Shown here piece after piece: positions 25,245-36,851 of a stretch of DNA of 64,000 bases (position 1 is the first letter of the stretch; each line of letters opens with the position of its first letter). The stretch is from NCBI RefSeq assembly GCF_901709675.1, contig NC_051090.1, forward strand, positions 9,810,842 through 9,874,841, read 5' to 3'. Source of the DNA: Syngnathus acus (taxonomy: Eukaryota; Chordata; Actinopteri; Syngnathiformes; Syngnathidae). Made by a program: the position numbers and the translations under genes. A model generated the notes under the pieces. The model was not told where the DNA came from. It searched no databases and saw nothing but the letters and a program-made list of their open reading frames with translations.

Positions 25245-26077
25245 AAATGATTAAAGTTGTCAATGTGACTCTGTTCTCGGTCTTCCGTGTGTCCATCTTG
25301 AGGGAGAAGCCGGACGATCACCTGCACGCACCGCAGTGAAAGGTCGCCGGTGCGTCCTAATCGGGGCGCTCTGGCGGTTTTCATAGCAGGACGCGCTAAT
25401 CCTCTCAGAGCACAATGACGATAATAATCGTTATTACGGCAGACGAGTCAGGGGGCCGCCCGAGCGCTCGGAATGGAGACTTTGACGCATAATCCTTACG
25501 CCTTGAAAGGTTAAAGACGGATTTGAATATTATGATCCTCCGCTCGGAAAACGATAGCGCCGCCTTTCAAGACGCTCGCAGCCCGCGCCCGCCGCCAGGG
25601 AAGCCCGCTCAATTTCAAATTTTGACAGAAAAAAACTGTAGCAAATTTTAAAAATGCTTTTATGATTGTCAAAATGTCCACTTGCAACCAAAATGACAGC
25701 ATTCCTTCCTGAGACTTTTTGTGGGTCCCCATGCTAGACATGCCAACCAAATTTCATCTTGAGTTGCATTCAAAACCCGAAACCCGACTCCAAGCCTCGA
25801 CTTTTTCCATCTAATTCTGTGCCGTGCGTCCACGTATGATATCAGCGGTCGTGCGCCTGCGTGTCCGGTGAACCCTTTAATTAAATCACGGTCGTTTTGC
25901 TTCTTCCCGACAGCAAGGTCGCCGGCGCATTAAAGGCGGAACGCGTTTAAGGTAGGAGAGGTTAATTAATCGCCCGTTGCCTTTTTCCTTTCCCCCAGCA
26001 GGGCAACATTCTTCCGCCCCGCACGGGCTTCACAATGTGACGCTGCTTTTTGGATTTGTCAGTGGGTAGTGAGTAAA

Positions 26078-26170
26078 TTCAAGATTAGGATTAAGGTCGA
26101 GTAAAAAAATTAGGGGTCAGGGTTACAGATAGCTAGGGGAAGGGTTACAAATTACGTAAAGGGTTAGTAG
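26078..26170 (+). repeat. degenerate AGGGTTA-type repeat
   Basis: Several short units around AGGGGTCAGGGTTACA and AAGGGTTACAAATTA. It is a weaker member of the group seen at 4.6 and 25.05 kb. Confidence 0.35.
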
Positions 26171-29100
26171 CATGAAGGTAATCAAGGTAATCTTAAAGCT
26201 CATTCCAAAAAAAAAAAAAAAAACTCAGGTTAGCCCGAGTAGATGCCTCCCTCCAGTTGCAGTAAATCCACGTCCCTGGCCAAACAGCATTACATCGCAA
26301 AATTCCAAGCCGTGCTTGGCGGAAACGGTGGTGGCACGCTCAAGGCTAACTGGCATTCACCCTCTGCCGGCTCAGCGTTGGACTCTGCACCCTTCTTGGC
26401 ACATTCTTCACCTGCAAAGATGACGAGGGGAGATGAAGAGGCCCCGATGGCATCTGTATTGTGGCTAGAGTCATCCGCCTCTTTTGTGGCCGCCCACGCG
26501 TCAGACGGCACAGGGCGTTTTAAGCCAGGGACATCTGCGAGTGATATTTAAAACATCCTGAAAGCGCTCACTACGCTCTTGTTTTGTCTGCGGCCTTCAT
26601 CAAAAAGCTTCGTCAGCAGCGGTGTAACATACCGAACCCGCTCTCTTGGCTGGATGACAAGAATTATTCTCATATTTTTCCTTTTGTCATCCATAGCCGA
26701 AACATTCCAAGGAAGAAAACAACCCATAAAATCATGAACATATTTAGAGCACTAGCAAAACCGGGCAGTTGGGGGATTTTTTTTTTCCGTTTCTCAACGA
26801 ATGAGAAACGAAGAGAAGCTTTAGGTCAAATTTGAATTATACTATGCACTTGACATGTCGTCCAAAAATTGGACATTTCTCCAGGTGGGTCTGCATGCCT
26901 CTTGACTGGAACACGTAAGAGGGAGCACAAGACACATGGCACATGACATGCCGATATGAGTCAGTGCAAGAAAATGTGACATTACGTGTCCATGTTGCAT
27001 GCATCATTGCATCATGTCACGGGAGTTTACTGCCGACTTTCTTCAGCCACGATGCAGAGCGACGTGGAAGTGACGGGCATAAATATGGAATAAGCTCCAG
27101 CCAATCCCCGTCTGAGCCTCTGGGAGTCGGGGGTTCCGAGGAGGCCTAGCCTTGGACCGAGATTGTCGCTTGGGCAATTGAGCTATTGGTTACGGGGGAG
27201 GAAGGTGGGTGGGGGTGGGGGCAAGTGGATGTGAAGCTTCTATTATCGCCCATCGGCGCTGAGGCTTCCATAAGCAGCTTGTTTGGGAGCTGCAGGCCAG
27301 CCAGCCATGAAGAGAATATAATTTCAGCCGAGCTTGGCCCGCTCCATTGTGCAGCCTGCAAAACACTCGCGACGCGCTCACCGGCCGTCGTGATAAACAT
27401 CTGCATCGGCCAATCGCGCACTTACTGAGCTTCACCGGGAGTCAGACACCACTAAAGACCTTTTCACTGGACTCGAGCTACCATGTGTACAAGCCACCCA
27501 AAAATGTGTTGATAGAAAGGTCTAGTTTGTTATCGGCACAATGCGACAATAGTTTGCTATGGTCGGATACGATTCCATACGATACAGAATACGATCAGTA
27601 TGCAACAGCGTGATTAAGTCCGAGTTGACACGACGTGCGATCTTGTATGATATGTTCCATCCGATCTGCACAGTCCGTCCGGTAAACTGGTCTTTTTGCT
27701 AAGTGTCGTGCCCCCTTGTCGTTGTTGTGCATCTATTGTGATGTGTGCACTGGAATGCAATGTGTCACATTTTTCTCAACGCTTCCAGATAAGACAAGAC
27801 TAAAAAGCGATGTTCCCGATAGCCGCCGGGCCCTCATGTGGGGCCTCGTGCTCGCGGGGGGATGATAAACACTATTTACCCGGCCCTTTTCCTTCAGATA
27901 CGCATCAGCTAGCCTTCATTATGCCGCGTGAAGCTTCCCTCATTTAGCTGGGATAGCGTCTCCTTTATCCTGCCTACAAATACCCGCATCGCCGTTCGCT
28001 CGGCTTCTAATGCCAGATTGTGGCAAAATAAGACCTCCCCCGGGGCTCGTTGACAGACTGGGAAAGAACCTGGAAGTCACAAAGCGCAGTGTAATGCAAG
28101 TGGACTTTTTGTTTGGAAGATGTCGCTACTAGGAATGTTTTGTGCATTTAAGCAAGCAAGGCTCAATGCCCATCCCACTGTACTTCGGACCAAATAACAT
28201 TGTTGATGTCGTTTTTGTGGGATATAGGCTTGATATTTTATAGCAAACGAGCTGAAGTGATTGTAATTTGAGGTTTTAGATTTTTTTTTTATGCTAACTA
28301 GAGCTGCTAAATATCTTTTTATATTTTCATATCTGTAAAATTCTGCTGATTGACTACGTCACAAAATACTGCCGCATGTTAACAGCAGTGCGGCAAGCCA
28401 GCAGTGTCCAACGTTGACGTTTCTTCCGCCGCAAGCCGTCTCATCCCGCCGCAATGTGTTGTTTTGCGCGAGACGACACCTCTCGCTTCCCGCGACACTG
28501 TTGACATGTTTGGCCCCCCGAGAAAGGCGGCGCATAAACACGGATGACGGTGAGATGGGAGCCCGCTTCCCTATCAAGATTCCCGTCATATTTCCCCGGC
28601 TGACTAGACTAAGCACAGGGCCGAGGCATGAGCCGATAAAGGGTGTCTTTCACACAGCAACAACACGTAGCGCTGCGCTTATCGCCGCCCAAGGAGGACA
28701 GGGCCCAGATTGTTACATTTGCTGGTTTGTTGTTTTTTTCTTTGGGCCTGCGATAATGCACCAGGAATCCGAGCACGGGGGTGGGGGGTGGAAGGGGGGG
28801 GGGGGTTCATCTGTGCGGGTCGGCAGCGCAACAGCCAGGAAGGAAGGCCCACATGAAAAAAAGAAAACTAAATAAGCCATCAGCCATCCCAATCAAATCA
28901 TGGCGATGTTTGGAGACGAAAAATCCTTTAAATGAAAGAAGTATAAACTGTCATTTTACGCATAGTTCAGCATATTTTGTTTTTGTTATTTTAAACCCAA
29001 CCCAATATCATTCACTAAAAACCCAATGAGTAAGTCTTTTGGCTGTAATAGAAGTATTGTGTATATGTCGCCAACAATGTCTATCGTTTCTATATAATAT

Positions 29101-32100
29101 TGCGAACTAACTAATCCACGGCACAATTGACCAACCAACTAATCATGTTACACAAATTCTTTTACGGTGAATACGGCTATCTTACAAACAAGCTAACTAA
29201 CCCCCCCTAGCCCTTCAGCCCCCCTGCCTCGTCTCTTTAGAGCACGCCGGCTCTTCTTTAATTGTGACAGTAAACTGCTGGCTGTTACGGGCTGTTAAGC
29301 GGGATTTAAAACTTGTCAGACAAGACATGTTTGAAATTGCTTTAAATAAGTGCACTGTGTTGCTGTCAAGCGCGGAGCTTAGAGGGGGGAAATATCCCCA
29401 CAATTGAAGCACTCATCGGGGCTCAGCCTGCTGCTGATGCTGCTGCTACCTTGGCAACACACGCCTAAAAAAGGAGGCCTTGCGAGGCAGTAGCACCCCC
29501 TACTGCACGCCAAAGACACTGCACCCCCCCCACCCCACCCCCCAAAAAAAAGATGCACTTTGCGTTTTGAAAATGCAAATGTGCTGTACTGTATCGTGTC
29601 TGTGGGATTCTTTGAGAGCATAACTGCATTATGCAATATGAAAACAGGAATTCTTATGTAAGCTTCATATTTAAAAAGAAAAAGTGATCATGAAATATTA
29701 CCTATGTTTTGAGGGGAAATTTTGATGAGTTTTTAACACCTGGTGGAAATTGCAACAAAATGAGCAGTTTTACAATCACACAACGCATGATGGCGTATTG
29801 TGTCAAGTAGTAACAATAAAACATAGCCAGGTTGTCAAATGAATACTTGATTACTCAATGAATGCAACGATCATTTATACATAATGCATGCGTCACTGAC
29901 TAATCATTTATGCATATTTACTTATCATTTATTAATAAAAAATAAAAGTAAAAAGACCAAAAAAGTAGAACATTTTATCAAATAGGATTCAAGTTAAAAA
30001 ATGAAATATTGTATGAAAGTCATACAATTTGTAACAAATGAGAAAAATACGGATAAGAATATAGATTTAATCGAACAAATTAAAAGATGTCGATTGTCGA
30101 CTTCCTGCACACGCTTCGGTTCAACTGGAATTCTTGCAAGACGGATTACAACAATTCGAAAAAGGAAAGGAAAAGGGGAGTCGCAGTCTTTCATTTATTT
30201 TTTTGATTTTTTTTCGGGGGGGGTCTTGTGATCCACCCCCCTCCTCCCCCTCCCCCACCACGCGCTTATCGGGATTAGATGGTCCAGTGTGTGAGGGGCC
30301 TTGCAGTTATTAGCACCTTCTTACAGCCAGCCAGCACAACGGCAGCAAAAGGCAACGAGACAGAGCCAGAGAAGACTTCCAATATGATTTGCTTATAGCT
30401 ATTAATATGTATGCCTTAAATAGAAGCACACCGCTAAGCAGCTTATGATATTATGAAGAGAATGTTCCCTCAGGGGCATAATGTGGCAGCGGTGACAGCG
30501 AGGAGAGATTCCTATTTAGCCAGATGGGCTGTACTTACGTCGAGCATCCTCGCAAAGAGAAAAAAAAGAAAAAACGCTTGTAGGAGGGAAGATGGCGGTG
30601 GGTGGGTGGTTGGTTGGTTAGCGTGAGGGGGGGTTGTCTTCGATAAGCTCTCGTGCGGGCCGTGAATGAAAGACAAGCATGAAAGTGAGCTTTAGCCTCT
30701 TTTTGCAGATTTTCCCAAAGCAAATGGAGAAGCAGATAGGGCAGGTGCCTTTGCTCGGCCCGCCCGATTAAGCCCGCAAGAAGCCCGACATGCCGGAGAC
30801 ATTGTCCAAGCTTGTCCAGGTGGGGGACCTGTCAGCGCAAAACGCCAAGCTTAAGCTAGCGTGCGCAGCGAAAAGATTAGGACCCGGGAAGACATATTCG
30901 TGGCTTTTTTCTCACTCGCTCGCTTTTCTTTGTTTGAATGATTAATTCCAAACAGTTCCTCCTCGTTCTTGCCGCCATCACTTTTCATTAGTGATAACAG
31001 ATGCTTCCTTAGCCGTGCTGTGCCGCGCAAAGGCTGCTAGCTAACCATGACAAACTCATACAGGACTAAAATGCGGATGGTATTTATTTGTTGTCACACA
31101 TCTGTATGACGGTTTAAATTTTGTGTTTTTTGTGGGGTTAGTAGTGCTAGATGTGCCTACCAAATGCTGCTACTATAAAACAAGAAAATTAAAAACATAA
31201 AAATGGATAAAAAAAATACTTCAATAGTTTCCAAAGAAATATCTACAAATAGTAAAAATATAAAAATGGCAAAATAAAGTAGTTGATGGAAATTACTAAA
31301 TTCGACAAATACATAAACTACACTGACACAAAAAAAAAAAAAAAGTTAGCCCAATGAATTCTTATTCCCCATCCTCCACTCGGCCAATTTCCCCTCAAAG
31401 TTTGGGCAAATGCTACAAACAGAATTATATCTGGAGCAAAATGTTTCATGTAAGACATGAAACTAAATTGCCTAACAGGCGGGCATAGCGTGACCCCGAA
31501 GACGCGGCACAATAACATTTGGCAAGGGTGGCCCAACGGGTCAATTTCCGCCGTTCCGGCGAATAACACAAATACGCAGATTTTCGTACGAAGGCGTCGT
31601 CTGGCGACGGCACCGCCGTCCCCCGTCTGGCCGTGACCCGTGTGTTTACGGAACCAATTATCCTCCCGCCCGCCCGCCAGATGAAAGCGACAGCGAGAGT
31701 CGGGGAGTGAGTCAAAGAGTTCCATTGGGAAGAGGTGGAGAGGCATTATGAGCGCATTTCTCCCAAATTGGCAACTAATGAAGAAAGATTAAAGCCTCGT
31801 GCTGCAAATGGACAAGCAGTGCCACCCTGACGATGATTATTGTGACTATTACGCCGGCTGCACGCGAGAAAAAGCCTCTCGTGCATGTGTTGCGCATTTG
31901 ACAAGACAAGAGGTGAAGCGCTTTGAATGCAGCCCAAAAGAGGCTTTTAACGCGCAAATTTCATATGGCCATTAGCGGGCGGGGCCAGTCTGTTGGGTCC
32001 TTACCTCCACTTGAGTGGAAAACATGTCAGTGAGAGAGTGAATGACTGTCAGACACGGTGCGCGCGAGCACACCATTTCATTGATTTGAACTACAATGCT

Positions 32101-32868
32101 CTATGATTCACAATACAATCATTCTAAAAAAAATAATAATGTGTACATTGGAGCCCTACATACCTTTGATGGCTATTTCCGTCAATGGCAGTGAATGAGT
32201 TAACCCCATTTCATTTTTTCCATTTGGGTGTGTAGACTATATCTATTTATATCGACTGTAAATACTCAAGCAAACCACATGTACAGTGTGAGCAAGTACT
32301 GTCACAAAATGTAGTTCATTACATCGCCGATAATTGCTCACCTTAATTGCTGTTATGCAAATTACTGCATATTTTCATCATTACTCATATGGCACATGTC
32401 AATATCGGGAAATACTTTCTCTGTGAACTTTTCCGCATGGGAGGTTACAGAATGCGTGTCGTACAGTACATCCTGCCCTCATCTGCACCTAAGCTGGGGG
32501 AATACAAACAAGCGCCTGCATGGCGGAATTCCTGTCACAAGTTATTGGGCAGCTAAGAGAGCGGGAAATCCTCCACCGTAATATTCTCACCCGGGTAAAT
32601 CTCAAACGCTGAATAACACAAGCCAAGCAATTTAAGCGGGAAGGTCATAGCAAAGTAAAAGCAGGAGGGTGGGGGATTGTGAGGAAAAAAAATAAATACA
32701 AAATAAATAAAAAGTGCTTTTCTGAGAGAGATGAGATATGACGGGAGATGACTTGACGGCAGGTCCACAAAAAGTAATGAATATCCCCATGCGGCGTACC
32801 GCGACTTTCAGCAAACTGTCAGTTCGATAAAAATTATATTTCAGACGGATGATAACTGAAAAAAAAAA

Positions 32869-32881
32869 TATATATATATAT
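32869..32881. repeat. AT dinucleotide repeat after poly-A
   Basis: A run of adenines leads into TATATATATATAT, then AAAAAGG. Confidence 0.7.
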
Positions 32882-34875
32882 AAAAAGGGGGGAGGGGGCA
32901 CAAAAGCAAGAAAGGACACGTCTACCTGATGCTGCCCTTAATCCTGAACGAGGACTGACAGCCGTCAAATGTCGACGCTCAAGCAAACAAACAAAACCAT
33001 TGCGCCGGGAGAAAGATCTATTTCAAAGGAGGCATGTGGAAACTTGACTTAACATTTGTATACAAATACTTGTGAGTCTGCAATTACCTGCTCACCCACA
33101 CCCATCATATGTGAAATTAAAGAGAGTTTACTGTTACAACTGTTAGCAAGGATTGAATGTAGCCTCACTTCGCTAATCCTCCCCTACCCGTCGACTCGCT
33201 GACCAAAGTCACGCCCATCGCTAACGAACGTGACTGTCAAATATTGCGATTATTAAAGTTTGTGATTGTGATAAACATTCAGAGAATGCATATCCCGCAT
33301 TGCTGATTGCTAGCCATACTAAGCTAGCATTAGCACTGTAAACAAACCGACGTTAACCTCGACTGCTGGCTTATTAGGGTGCCTTGTTTGTGATGGAATA
33401 TTACTATTACGCTCAATGTTGGCAGTTTAAAGTTTTATGTACAATTAGTTCAAATTCGACAAGGGGAAATAACGCATCAGTCAAGCAGAAATTCTAAATG
33501 GGGGGGTAGAGTGTCAAGAAGTTAGATTTAGTATTATAGAGTTGGGCTTACTAAAAGAACCTACAGAAGTGATCAATTAGTTTGGTGACGGAGGGGAAGG
33601 TTAGGATAAATATTCTTGTTATGGTGACTCAAGAAAGTTAAATGTGAGACTGAAGAGTAACATTTTCAAAAGTAATTTCCACGTTATTATGTGAATGCAA
33701 ATAATGAAGTTACAACGAATGCACGAATGGAAACTTGAACTATCTATGCATCAATTGATTTTCTTTTGTAAGCACACAAACTGATATGGTGGCAAAAGAA
33801 AGCGTCCTTGGGCCAAAATACACCGACGCGCCTCTCTTTTGAATAAATCACGGGCGTCTATTGAGTCTTTTACGGCGCGACAACACCGGCCCGCCATTCA
33901 GCCACTGAACCCATCAAAGACTTCCAAGCCGAAGTTAGCGACGGGAATTATGGAGCGTTTGCCAATATTGTGGATCAAGAACGACGGGAAGAAAAGCGCC
34001 ATTCTCATCGCTACCTGGCCGGGGGAATAACGCCTCAATGGACATCAAACAATCCGCTCATTCACATCTACTTGAGGGACCTTGGAGCGCTCGCAACAAA
34101 CACCAGACGAGCCGCATGAAAGCGGTTGAATCGCGCCTTGTATTAGCTGCGTGTCCCTTTTGTGCCCGACAATAGAGTTGCTCTCACAAAAGTGGAGAAA
34201 GAAAGAAAAACAGAAAAAGAAGGAAAAAGTTCCCTTGGCAAAATTTGAAAAGTTTTCTGCATGTACTGAATGTGCCAAATATATCATTGTCCACTAGAGA
34301 GTGCTAAAAAGACGCTCTGGTCCCCACGACGCAAGGAAACATGACGTGTGTGAAAGAGAGCGCATGTGCTCGACTAGTCACTGAGAGTTGTGTGCACTCT
34401 CACCTGAGTGACATTCTTCTTCTTCTCTCCGCAGAGCCTCCGACAGCAGATAAGACTTATCGCCGCCCACGCTGGAGATTTGCCCTCAATCCGGCCCGAG
34501 CAACCAAAGCTCCGTCTCCAAAAGCGAGCGGCGGCCCACGATGCCACAAATACGGCGGTTCGCCTGACAGCCAACACCAAAGGGCGACATGTCATTTGCG
34601 AAGTGTCCCGGCTTGCTACCGCTGTCACATGATGCCACCCGTGACAAAGGTCAAGAACAACGCTCGCGGCTGAAGATTGGCACCTCTTTCGCAAAGGAAA
34701 CAACTAAGAAACCACTTCCAGATGTTTTGGAGGAGAAAATTTAAATACAGTGCATTTTCAGTTATGTCCAACAGATATTGTCTCAAATCCTAATATTTAA
34801 AAAGTAAACATTTAGGGTAGCTATTTTACAGTTTAAGGGGGTACATCACAAACAAAATTTAATTAAAAATATATA

Positions 34876-34896
34876 TCCATCCATCCATCCATCCAT
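34876..34896. repeat. ATCC tetranucleotide repeat
   Basis: Five ATCC units, the reverse complement of the GGAT-type tail of the LINE at 39.88 kb. The adjoining CATTTTCTG resembles the reverse complement of that tail's flank, but no further LINE sequence follows, so a dead-on-arrival insertion is possible but unproven. Confidence 0.6.
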
Positions 34897-35122
34897 TTTC
34901 TGTTTGTAAAGGTATTTGTGATGGCAGCAATAATAGAAAATTTAAACGTTGATTGACAATGGCCTATTTGAGGATTGGGTTCCATTTTTTCTTGAATAGC
35001 AGACTTCTCAAGAGGCTCTTGGAACGACAATACATTCTCTCATGATAATAATTCACTCTGAAATCAAAAGCCATTGAAAAAGTGTCAGATGATGCAGGCC
35101 TGCAATTGCTGAAGTGTGCCAC

Positions 35123-35135
35123 TGCCATCTAGTGG
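35123..35135 (-). promoter_or_regulatory. CTCF-like motif
   Basis: TGCCATCTAGTGG matches all positions of YGCCMYCTRSTGG. It lies about 1.7 kb left of the LINE, on the gene-dense side of the gene-free block, a sensible place for a boundary. Binding is inference only. Confidence 0.4.
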
Positions 35136-36839
35136 ACAAAATAATAACTGACGTCAACAATTTTATTACAATATCTTTTTTTATATATATTAAAATACCA
35201 CTTTTTTGGTCAAATAATTTCAGGATATTTACATATTTATTAATGTATAAAAATGTAGGACGCATGTTTGGATATACAAAATAGTTTTTCAATTGTATTG
35301 AAAATTGACCATTTTAAGTATGCAAAGAAATTCTGTAACTAAAATTAAGGGCAGTTTTCATTTTTCTAGAAAACCACCTAATTTATATGATACTATAAAT
35401 TATTTATATTTGGAATAAAACAGCTTGAAAAAAAACTATGTAAAATCAGATTTTCTGAATGTTTGTGTATCTTTTCCCATCAAAATTCTAGTGTTGTCTC
35501 GTCCTAAAAACGTGCGTAACCCTGAGGGCCTCCAGATGTCTCTCCAAAGACTTCGTTAGCTGAGACAATTGGGCCGCAATCAGTTGTTTTATCTTCATCT
35601 GACAGCCATGCGTCATATTACGGCCGACCAAATTGCTTTTCTTGCCACCAGCTCACGATGGCAAATTATCTTAATTGTGTTGTGATTACGCCTCACAGCG
35701 AGAGCTCAACTGTGGAAAACGCTCACGCACATACACGTTCTGGTTTCGGTGGGACGATATGATCGTGAAGGCTCTTTGGCACTCTCTTGTGGACACCTGT
35801 AATTGTGCATTTATTTTTCCTCGACATTGCGTACCCGCTAAATTGACAAGTGCAAAAATACATAAATGTCAATAAACCAAATATCAATAATACCAAAAGG
35901 AACTAGGTGTTTTAAAGCATTTTGAATAATTTTAAGACAAATTATCTATCACGTTCAGTGACAGTGTAAGCAAGCACCAAACCTACAAAAAATACACTAT
36001 TCTTTCACTAGAATATATAATCAAGAGCCCATAGGCTTTCTTTTAAGATGCCAGTCACAATGACTCATTTCAAAATGGGACAAACAAGCACCCTGTCATT
36101 TTTTATTGAGGCAGCAGAAGGCGCCATTCTCAACAAATTCAATACAGTCGACCCTCATTTATCATACATTCTTTAAAACCAAATACGTTTTACCCACTGT
36201 CACGCGTGTTTAAGACATGTGAACTCATCAAAATACGCGTAAACATTAAGTGAACTGTAACGTGACCTAATCCAACTTTTCCAGCATCACTGTGACGTCA
36301 CCAAATGTCGAAAAACGCAACATTCCATTAGAGGCCAAAAAATATATATTACGGCAAGAAATACTCCAAAACACCACTACAGCAAGTTCAAAATCAATAT
36401 TTATCCAATGACGTGACTAAAATATTAAAAAATGTAAATAAATTGCATTGTACTCACCTGAGATGTTCTTTTGTTTGTTTGTAGACAAGATACATTATCT
36501 TTTGCGAGCTGTGTTGGCAAATCAGCACTTTCGCTCGTTGTTGATGCGCTGGGAGTGGCAAATCAATTTTTTTATAAGATGACATACCCCATTAACCTAT
36601 AGTTTTGCCCGAATTATTCTCACGATGTCAATTTTTGATGAACTTTTACTCTTGTCCGTCTTCCGTGTCCTCCTGCAGTCACCTGCGTGTAATTTGAATC
36701 ACGTTTTTTTTGAGTAGCTGCCATCAACCAATCATCAGGTCAAGTACTACAAGGGCACCACATGGAAGCTGAAATCTGATTGGATAATAGACTGTTGGCG
36801 TTAATTATAAATACTGTACATTTTTAAAATAACTCCTTT

Positions 36840-36851
36840 ATAAAGGGAGGT
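36840..36851 (+). repeat. target-site duplication, left copy
   Basis: ATAAAGGGAGGT, identical to 39,889-39,900 on the other side of the LINE. Confidence 0.8.

Larger units (their letters stand above)
24161..36839. other. gene-free stretch, third block
   Basis: No gene recognised. It includes two degenerate GGGTT/GGTTTCAA repeat patches (25,047-25,244 and 26,078-26,170), a good CTCF-like motif at 35,123, AT-rich segments at 31,080-31,320 and 34,740-35,480, and several balanced segments such as 24,520-24,800 and 30,360-30,540 that could be conserved non-coding elements. The block ends at the target site of the LINE. Confidence 0.55.

Noticed and set aside
26290-26511. Minus-strand frame with Ala/Glu-rich, coding-like composition
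   Set aside because: Only 73 codons, no recognisable similarity, and no convincing flanking exons.
34876-34905. Minus-strand remnant of the same LINE
   Set aside because: Only the tetranucleotide repeat and about eight flanking bases agree; a plain microsatellite explains it.
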